A stretch of DNA of 64,000 nucleotides from Pandoraea vervacti (GTDB taxonomy: Bacteria > Pseudomonadota > Gammaproteobacteria > Burkholderiales > Burkholderiaceae), in NCBI RefSeq assembly GCF_000934605.2, contig NZ_CP010897.2:3410001-3474000 (forward strand), read 5' to 3'. The notes beneath the pieces were generated by a model that saw nothing but the letters and a program-made list of their open reading frames with translations, ran no database searches and had not been told where the DNA came from. The translations under genes and the position numbers were made by a program. The number at the start of each line of letters is the position of its first letter. Position 1 is the stretch's first letter. Below, in pieces: positions 41,247-47,797 of this stretch.

Positions 41247-42185
41247 ATGACGCACACTCGCTTCTCCCCCGCGACCGCCACTTCGCATTCGTTTGCCCCC
41301 AACCGCGCGACGCCACACGCCGAGACCCCCTCGATCCGGACCAGCGCAGCCAAAGCGCTTCACGCGCTGGCGGGAAACCACGGCGCTCTGGGTTCCCTTA
41401 CCGACCTCGCGCCATCGCCCCCGAGCGTCGGCCGCTTCGCCGCGTTGCTCCATCATCTGAACAACTTCGCGCTCAGCGCCAGCGCGTTGAGTGTCGCGAG
41501 CCTGAGCGCCATCAAGGAAACGTACGACGCCAGTGCGCTATCGAGCGCTCACAAGATCACGTTGACTACCGCCACGGCGGCGTCGCTCTCGAGTCTGATG
41601 GACCTGGCCGTCGCCGTTGGCAAGTACTGCAATCCATCGTCTACGAGTTCACAGATCCAGAACACCGCATGGCTCGCGTCCGCAGGCAAGCTGCTCGGGT
41701 CAAAACACCTGGAGACGTATGGCGGGAGGTATCAGTCGACCTTGCTAGGCACGTCGATGATGCTCTTCCTCAATAGCGCCGGACAGATTGCCGGCGGTCA
41801 CGGCGCCCGGCACGACCGGCCAGGCACAGCGGACGATACGGCGACACCCGGCACTCTGGGTCTGCCGTCTGCGTCCAGCGCGCCCGAGACCGGGACACAG
41901 GATCTGGACGCGCTGGAGAGTTGCATCGGCTTCGCCGCGCTGACGTATCGCGCGTTCGGCGATGCCGCCACAACGGCCGTGATCGACTGGATGAACGCGA
42001 AGGAAGCCCGCCGGAACATGGATGTCGTGGAACGGCATCTCTCGTACGAGGCGCCGTACGGCACGGAGGGGACATTCAAGCTCAGAGACCCCGAGCTGGA
42101 TATCGAGGCGTCGGACGACAGCGGTGTGGACGAGCGTTCGCTGAGCAGCGTGTCGTCGAGCGTGCCACACGTCATGAACGTTTGA
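41247..42185 (+). CDS. Unknown protein with effector/translocator-like features
   Basis: 312 residues, no recognised family. The N-terminal 60 residues are Ser/Thr/Pro/Ala-rich and disordered, as in type III secretion signals. Hydrophobic or amphipathic helices occur at about 65-90 (FAALLHHLNNFALSASALSV), 104-126, 165-184 (STLLGTSMMLFLNSAGQIAG) and 226-248; the C-terminal 40 residues are acidic and Ser-rich. There is no Sec signal peptide. The gene follows a SycD/LcrH-like chaperone gene, and membrane-inserting translocators are the usual clients of that class, so this is a candidate secreted protein. The upstream sequence is a C/T-run with no ribosome binding site. Function is inference from context. 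Confidence 0.6.
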   Translation: MTHTRFSPATATSHSFAPNRATPHAETPSIRTSAAKALHALAGNHGALGSLTDLAPSPPSVGRFAALLHHLNNFALSASALSVASLSAIKETYDASALSSAHKITLTTATAASLSSLMDLAVAVGKYCNPSSTSSQIQNTAWLASAGKLLGSKHLETYGGRYQSTLLGTSMMLFLNSAGQIAGGHGARHDRPGTADDTATPGTLGLPSASSAPETGTQDLDALESCIGFAALTYRAFGDAATTAVIDWMNAKEARRNMDVVERHLSYEAPYGTEGTFKLRDPELDIEASDDSGVDERSLSSVSSSVPHVMNV

Positions 42186-42261
42186 TGTTGCCGGGGAAGC
42201 GGCAGATGGCGTGGGGCGAAATCCTCATTTAGCCCACCATGGGCCCGTCGTTAGCCCGTCG

Positions 42262-42705
42262 TCAGCCCGCCTTGTTACGCATCCAGTCCGCCGTGCCGTA
42301 AAACGCCTGCATCAGACGTTCCTGCAACGTCGGCGCAACGCCGATGTCCTGCATCGCCAGCGCCATGCAGCGCAGCCACTGATCGCGTTCGCTCGACGCG
42401 ATGGGGAATGGCAAATGGCGGGCACGCAACATCGGATGCCCAAAGCGCTCGATGTAGTGGTTGGGCCCGCCAAGCCAGCCGCACAGGAACCAGAAGAGTT
42501 TGTCGCGCGACCCGTCGAGCGACGCCGGATGCATGCCTCGGATGCCCGCGAATTCGGGCTCCAGGTCCATCAGGTCGTAGAAGCGGTCGACAAGCTCGCG
42601 TACGCGTGCTTCGCCACCGAGCAGGGAAAAGGCGGTCGGCTGGGCAGGTGCGTCCTGCACGTCGTCATCCGCCGCAGCGTTTTGAGGGGTATTTTCGGTC
42701 GTCAT
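42262..42705 (-). CDS. Group II truncated hemoglobin
   Basis: 147 residues. An acidic N-terminus of about 25 residues precedes a 2/2 globin: FSLLGGEARVRELVDRFYDL, GIRGMHPASLDGSRDKLFWF, LCGWLGGPNHYIERFGHPML. The proximal His lies in GHPMLRARH, and the W-x-x-x-P(G)-like group II signature (GG-x-N-x-Y) is intact. These proteins bind oxygen, NO or peroxide at a haem. It is the only haem protein recognised in this part of the window and has no obvious operon partner. Confidence 0.93.
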   Translation of the reverse strand: MTTENTPQNAAADDDVQDAPAQPTAFSLLGGEARVRELVDRFYDLMDLEPEFAGIRGMHPASLDGSRDKLFWFLCGWLGGPNHYIERFGHPMLRARHLPFPIASSERDQWLRCMALAMQDIGVAPTLQERLMQAFYGTADWMRNKAG

Positions 42706-42883
42706 GGCCGATATTGTGCCCGACGCTCGGCAGGTCCGCCACGATTGGGGCTCGCGAGAGGCGCGGGGCCGCGGGGGATGCAGCACAACGCCGCGCTTTG
42801 CCCTAAGCGCCCGCATGCGCTCCGCACGACGCCCACACACGCCGCCTACCCACGCCGCCTACACGACGCCAACGCGCCCGCGC

Positions 42884-45487
42884 TCAGACGTCGCGCAACG
42901 TGCGCAGCGCCGACTGACGCAGCACCGCCCGCAGGCCGCTCCACCCACCGATCAGCGCGCAGAGCACACCCGCGCCGATGCCGAGCACCGGCAACCACGG
43001 ATTGAACGTCAGCGCGAATTCGAAGACGTACCGCGCCAGCGCCCAGCCCAGCGCACCGGCACCGAACGAGGCCAGCAGCCCGGCCAGCGCCCCCACGGTC
43101 ACCAGCTCCGCCAGGTGGACATCCCGAAGCTGTCGCGACGATGCCCCCAGCGCACGCAGAATGCCGCTTTCGCGCATCCGTTCGTCGCGCGTGCCGGCCA
43201 GCGCTGCGTACAGGACCAGTACCCCGGCGGCCAGCGTGAAGAGGAACAACGCCTGCACCGCGTCGATCACCTGTGACAGAATCTGCTGGATCTGCGCGAG
43301 CAACGCGCCCGTGTCGATCACGGTGACGTTGGGGAACTGGCGCACGAGCGCGTCGGCCACGCCCTGCTGTTGCGCTTCGAGATGGAACGAGGTGATCCAC
43401 GTCATCGGGAAGTCGCGCAAGGCCGCAGGCGGCATCACCACAAAGAAATTCACGCGCATCGATCCCCAGTCCAGCTTGCGCAAGCTCGTGATCGGCGCGT
43501 CGATGGTCTGTCCGGTGACTTCGAAACGCAGCACGTCGCCGAGCTTGAGTCCCAACGTATTTGCAATACCCTCTTCCATGGAAATCTGCGGTTGGCTCGC
43601 GTTGCCGTACCACTGACCTGCCGTCACCCGATTTCCCTCGGGCAACGCCGAGGTATATGACAGGTTGAACTCGCGCTCGGCAAGACGTCGCGCGCGCTCG
43701 TCTGTGTAGCGCTCGCCCGTCACCGGCTTGTCGTTGATTGCCGTCAGACGCGCGCGAATCATCGGGGAGAGTTGCACATCGGGCAGCCCGGCTGCACGAA
43801 GTTGCGCCAGCACCGGCGCGTCCTGTCCCGGCTGAATATCGATGACGAACCGGTTCGGCGCATCCGGCGGCGTCGAGTGGCGCCATCCGGCCACCAGATC
43901 GTTACGCGTGACCGCGAGCAACAGCAATGCCATCAGGCCCAGGCCCAGGGCCACCACCTGCAGCGCGCTGCCCAGGCCGCGACGTCGCAGTCCGGCCACC
44001 GCATAGCGCCACCCGATGCCCCCCATCGCACCGCCCGCCGGCCCGTGCCGACGTGCCCACACGGCAAGCCCGCGGATCGCCAGCCATGCCAGCACGCCGA
44101 ACACGAGCGCACCGGCCACGAACCCGCCCGCCACCATTGCGCCGAGGCGCAGATCGCGCGCGGCAAAGAGCAGCAGCGCCCCGAAGGCCAGCGCGCTGGC
44201 GCCGTAGGCAAGCCAGCCTTGCCGGCGCGCGCCGCCGACAACGTCCCGACGCAGCACGTGCAAGGGCGCGACTTCCGAGAGCGGCAACAAGGGCGGCAGC
44301 GCAAAGCCGAGCAGCATGACGAGCGAACTGGCCAGCCCGAACACGGCCGGACGCCATGTCGGCGCAGGCAGCCCCGCAGGAATCACGTCGCCGAGTTGCG
44401 CGAGCAACACCCAGTGCGCGGCATAGCCGAGCGCTACGCCCAGCACCCCACCGATGAGACCGAGACCGATGAATTCGAGCGTCACCATGCCGCGCAGGGC
44501 ACGACGCGGCAGGCCCAGACAACGCATGACCGCACAGGCATCGAGATGACGCTCGCTATAGCGACGTGACGCAATCCCCACGGCGACGGCCGCCAGCACT
44601 GCGGCGAGCAACGCCACCAATGAGAGGAAGCGCTCGGCGCGCTCGAGTGTCTGGCGCATCTGAGGCTGACCGTCTTCGAGAGATTCGATGTGCACGCCGC
44701 GCGCCTGCTCGGCGGCCGGACGCGCCCACGCGGCGAATCTGGCGACCTGCGCGTCCGTGCCCGCGACCAGCAAGCGATACGTAATTCGACTGCCGAACTG
44801 CACGAGGCCGGTGGACGGCAGTTCGTCAAAGCGCATCATCACGCGCGGTGCGAGCGAGCCGAAGCCGTAGCCGCGATCCATCTCCCGAGTGATGACGGCC
44901 GCGATGCGCAGCGAGCGATTGCCCACCCGGATCGCGTCGCCGGGTTTGACGTGCAGCGCATCGAGCAAGGCGGCGTCGACCCACACCGTGCCCGGGGCCG
45001 GAATGTCGGAGGCGGGGATATCCGGCGTGTCTGTACCGGCATTGGGGACCGCATTGGGGACAATACGCACGCGTCCACGCAACGGATACCCGTCGCTCAC
45101 CGCCTTGAGCGACGTCAGACGGCTCGCGCTCGGCGCGTCCCTCGGCGGGTCGGTCCGACCGCTCCCGTCGCCCATCGCCTTTGCGCCGCCCATCGCACTC
45201 GCCATGCTCGGGAAATTGGCAATGACTGCGGTAGCCAGCCCCTCGGACTGCGCCCGGTGCGCGAATTCGGGGGCGAGGGGAGCGTCGCTGCGAACGACGA
45301 GATCGGCGGCCAGCATCTGGCGCGCATCGCGCTCGAGCCCGCCCTGCATCCGGTCGGAGAGGAAACCGACGCTGGAGAGTGCGCCCACCGCCAGCAGCAA
45401 CGCAACGAGCAGCAGATGCAACTCACCTGCGCGCCAATCGCGCAGGAACATCCGCCATGCCTGGCGGGCAACTTCAGTGAACCCCAT
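42884..45487 (-). CDS. FtsX-like ABC transporter permease (YbbP-type)
   Basis: 867 residues with two FtsX/MacB-type units. N-terminal helix GELHLLLVALLLAVGALSSV, then a long periplasmic domain (about 50-265), a cluster of helices with VALLAAVLAAVAVGIASRRY, a second periplasmic domain (about 510-700), and terminal helices including LFLFTLAAGVLVLYAALAGT and GALAGLLASFGAGALGWALA. The family moves lipids or lipoproteins from the inner membrane with a partner ATPase; in E. coli ybbP is next to ybbA and tesA. No ATPase gene is adjacent here. GAGGA precedes the ATG at 45487, which overlaps the upstream DUF4126 gene by 14 bases. Confidence 0.85.
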   Translation of the reverse strand: MGFTEVARQAWRMFLRDWRAGELHLLLVALLLAVGALSSVGFLSDRMQGGLERDARQMLAADLVVRSDAPLAPEFAHRAQSEGLATAVIANFPSMASAMGGAKAMGDGSGRTDPPRDAPSASRLTSLKAVSDGYPLRGRVRIVPNAVPNAGTDTPDIPASDIPAPGTVWVDAALLDALHVKPGDAIRVGNRSLRIAAVITREMDRGYGFGSLAPRVMMRFDELPSTGLVQFGSRITYRLLVAGTDAQVARFAAWARPAAEQARGVHIESLEDGQPQMRQTLERAERFLSLVALLAAVLAAVAVGIASRRYSERHLDACAVMRCLGLPRRALRGMVTLEFIGLGLIGGVLGVALGYAAHWVLLAQLGDVIPAGLPAPTWRPAVFGLASSLVMLLGFALPPLLPLSEVAPLHVLRRDVVGGARRQGWLAYGASALAFGALLLFAARDLRLGAMVAGGFVAGALVFGVLAWLAIRGLAVWARRHGPAGGAMGGIGWRYAVAGLRRRGLGSALQVVALGLGLMALLLLAVTRNDLVAGWRHSTPPDAPNRFVIDIQPGQDAPVLAQLRAAGLPDVQLSPMIRARLTAINDKPVTGERYTDERARRLAEREFNLSYTSALPEGNRVTAGQWYGNASQPQISMEEGIANTLGLKLGDVLRFEVTGQTIDAPITSLRKLDWGSMRVNFFVVMPPAALRDFPMTWITSFHLEAQQQGVADALVRQFPNVTVIDTGALLAQIQQILSQVIDAVQALFLFTLAAGVLVLYAALAGTRDERMRESGILRALGASSRQLRDVHLAELVTVGALAGLLASFGAGALGWALARYVFEFALTFNPWLPVLGIGAGVLCALIGGWSGLRAVLRQSALRTLRDV

Positions 45488-46070
45488 CGTTCCTCAATCC
45501 TTTGACCCGCGCCAGTACCGAGCGCCATCCACGCCACACGCGCGGCAACCACCACCACGCCAGCACGACGAACACCAACAACATCACGAGAAAGACAGCC
45601 GGAAGGAAGAACGCGAGCGCCAGTCCGCCTACCGTGGAGACATCTTCGCCGGCTGAGGCCGCGACATTCGAGAAAGGTTCCGGCGACGTATTGATCAGCG
45701 CGCGACTGCCCGCTTTGGCCAGATGCGCCGTGCCGGCGAGCGCGCCGCCGGCCAGACCGGCCAGCACCGTGACCGTCGGATCCATCTGCCCGAGCGCCGC
45801 CGCGCCCAACACGATCCCGGCAGGAATGCGGATGAACGTGTGCACGGCGTCCCACGCACTGTCGACGAAGGGGATCTTGTCTGCGAAGAACTCGATGGCT
45901 GCCAGCACACCCGCCGTGGCAATCACCCAGGTCGACCCCAGCACGACGAGCGAAGGCGGCAGATGCAACCAGCCCAGCCGCGCCGCAAGCCCTGCACAGA
46001 ACACCGTCAGGTACAACCGCAGGCCGCTGCCCCAGGACAGCCCTGCGCCGAGTGCAATCGATTCAAGCAT
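45474..46070 (-). CDS. DUF4126 family membrane protein
   Basis: 198 residues from ATG 46070. The family start MLESIALGAGLSWGSGLRLY is present, and about five hydrophobic segments follow, including LHLPPSLVVLGSTWVIATAG and FFLPAVFLVMLLVFVVLAWW. DUF4126 proteins are uncharacterised. The 3' end overlaps the start of the YbbP-type permease by 14 bases, so the two are probably translated together, and a role with the permease can be suspected but not shown. The frame upstream of 46070 (Arg/Val-rich) is not convincing. Confidence 0.85.
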   Translation of the reverse strand: MLESIALGAGLSWGSGLRLYLTVFCAGLAARLGWLHLPPSLVVLGSTWVIATAGVLAAIEFFADKIPFVDSAWDAVHTFIRIPAGIVLGAAALGQMDPTVTVLAGLAGGALAGTAHLAKAGSRALINTSPEPFSNVAASAGEDVSTVGGLALAFFLPAVFLVMLLVFVVLAWWWLPRVWRGWRSVLARVKGLRNDGVH

Positions 46071-46341
46071 GGTGACCTCGCTGCCGCCGACATGACGGCG
46101 TCGCACGATCACGCGTCTCATACCACCGACGCGGCAACAGTCACCTGGCACACAGCCCGGGTCCCGGTATTGTCCGGTATCCGGCAAAACGTTGCCCGGC
46201 AGGTAACTCGACTGCTACCGCGTCATTATGCCGCGCGATACGGCAACGCACCACCCGTGACCCTACGGGGCAAACGACCAGCACATTCGTGCTGAATCTG
46301 TCGCGGTAGTTGTCGCAGTATTCGCGCGGTATTTATCGCCA

Positions 46342-46659
46342 TCAGGCCGCAGTAAGCTTCAGTCCGACCAACCCCGCCAGAATCAATGTGACGCTGGCGA
46401 TGCGCGCGGCCGATGCCGACTCCCCGAAGAGCACGATGCCGAGCACGAATGCCCCGACCGCGCCAATGCCCGTCCAGATGGCATAGGCGGTGCCCAGCGG
46501 CAGCGTACGCACCGCAAGCGCCAACAGCCAGACGCTGCCGATCATCGACACGATGGTGAAAACGGAGGGAATGAGACGTGAAAATCCTTGCGTGTACTTG
46601 AGGCCGACGGCCCAAGCCACTTCGAGCAGACCGGCGAAAACCAGCAGAATCCAGGCCAT
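46342..46659 (-). CDS. gdx: SMR family guanidinium exporter (Gdx, formerly SugE)
   Basis: 105 residues, four membrane helices. Sequence MAWILLVFAGLLEVAWAVGL, KYTQGFSRLIPS and LPLGTAYAIWTGIGAVGAFV are close to E. coli SugE/Gdx, with the proton-coupled Glu13 in LLEVAWA and Trp/Gly positions of the Gdx subtype rather than EmrE. Gdx proteins export guanidinium ion in exchange for protons. A two-hairpin guanidine-II riboswitch lies just upstream, which independently supports this function over quaternary-ammonium export. ATG at 46659. Confidence 0.94.
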   Translation of the reverse strand: MAWILLVFAGLLEVAWAVGLKYTQGFSRLIPSVFTIVSMIGSVWLLALAVRTLPLGTAYAIWTGIGAVGAFVLGIVLFGESASAARIASVTLILAGLVGLKLTAA

Positions 46660-46680
46660 GGCAGACTTCGATGAGAAAGA

Positions 46681-46741
46681 CGGGGTCGTCCCCGGGAAAC
46701 GATGCGGTACCCGCACGAACCGATGGCCGGGTCGTCCCGGC
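46681..46741 (-). ncRNA. Guanidine-II (mini-ykkC) riboswitch
   Basis: On the minus strand two hairpins with identical ACGA tetraloops: GCCGGG-ACGA-CCCGGC (46741-46726) and CGGGG-ACGA-CCCCG (46694-46681), separated by about 31 bases and ending 21 bases before the gdx ATG. GC-closed stems with ACGR loops in tandem directly upstream of an SMR gene are the definition of the guanidine-II class, which binds guanidinium at each loop and frees the ribosome binding site. The stem lengths and loop sequences were read directly. Confidence 0.92.
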
Positions 46742-46922
46742 AACGGTCTCCCATCGAACGTCGAATGAATGGCGGAGCGCCGGACGCTGCACAGGGAGCA
46801 GCGCGATTTTAGCAAAGCCGCCCATTCGCCGTGCTGGCGCCGATTTTCTCCTCGTTGTCAGCAGGGCCTTTTGACACTTGTGTGATCCTCGGGTCCTCGT
46901 CACCGGCTATCACCTGCTGTCC

Positions 46923-46986
46923 CGCCCTTCCGCCCTTCCGCCCTTCCGCCCGTTCGCCCGTTCGCCCGTTCGCCCGTTCGCCCCTG
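46923..46986. repeat. Octanucleotide tandem repeat, two variants
   Basis: Eight consecutive 8-base units: three CGCCCTTC, four CGCCCGTT and one CGCCCCTG. It lies between the kdpE stop (47082) and the gdx riboswitch. The 265-base gap holds no gene. Confidence 0.9.
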
Positions 46987-47081
46987 CGTCCCGAAGCGAC
47001 CCTGCACGCCCCCAGGCACGTCTACGCGAGCCGATACAGGCCCGGGCGGCCCACCTCAGCCCCCTCCCCCGTTTCAACCAT

Positions 47082-47792
47082 TCAGCCTGCGGCGTCGACC
47101 TCGAGCCGATAGCCCACCCCGGTCTCCGTGAGAATGTGCTGGGGCTGCGCCGGGTCGGCTTCCAGCTTCTGGCGCAGGTGGCCCATGTAGATGCGCAGGT
47201 AGTGATTGCTCTCGACGTGCGACGGCCCCCACACTTCCTTGAGCAACTGACGATGCGTGAGCACGCGCCCGGCATGGCGCACGAGCGTGACGAGCAAGCG
47301 GTACTCGATCGGCGTGAGGTGCACCGGTTCGCCGCCGCGCGTCACCTTGCGACGCGCCAGATCGATGTGGATGTCCCCGAACGAAAACGCTTCGTCGAGC
47401 GTCTCCGAGTTTCCGCCCCGATGATGGCGGCGCAATTGCGCGCGAATGCGTGCGAGCAACTCCGACACGCCGAACGGCTTGGTCAGATAGTCGTCGGCCC
47501 CCACGTCGAGTGCAACGACCTTCTCCGCTTCTTCGTTGCGCGCAGACAGCACGATGATCGGCATGTCGGTCCAGCTGCGGACTTCGCGAATGACTTCGAC
47601 GCCATCGATGTCCGGCAATCCCAGATCGACGATCAGCAGGTCAGGTTTGCGCGTCGCCGCCTCGACCATGCCCTGTCGGCCGGCCTCCGCCTCATGCACA
47701 ACCATGCCTTCGGCTTCCAGCGACGTGCGCAGAAACCGCCGGATCTGGCGCTCGTCTTCAATCACCACAATGTTGATGGTCGGCTCACTCAT
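47082..47792 (-). CDS. kdpE: KdpE response regulator
   Basis: 236 residues from ATG 47792; a GTG at 47801 that overlaps the kdpD stop by three bases is the alternative. OmpR/PhoB family: receiver domain with phospho-acceptor Asp56 in LLIVDLGLPDIDGVEV, acidic EDE near the N-terminus and the lysine in DYLTKPFGVSELLARI; winged-helix domain from about residue 135 (VHLTPIEYRLLVTLVRHAGR). Activates kdpFABC at low potassium or high osmolarity after phosphorylation by KdpD. Last gene of the kdp block. Confidence 0.95.
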   Translation of the reverse strand: MSEPTINIVVIEDERQIRRFLRTSLEAEGMVVHEAEAGRQGMVEAATRKPDLLIVDLGLPDIDGVEVIREVRSWTDMPIIVLSARNEEAEKVVALDVGADDYLTKPFGVSELLARIRAQLRRHHRGGNSETLDEAFSFGDIHIDLARRKVTRGGEPVHLTPIEYRLLVTLVRHAGRVLTHRQLLKEVWGPSHVESNHYLRIYMGHLRQKLEADPAQPQHILTETGVGYRLEVDAAG

Positions 47793-47797
47793 GTGGC

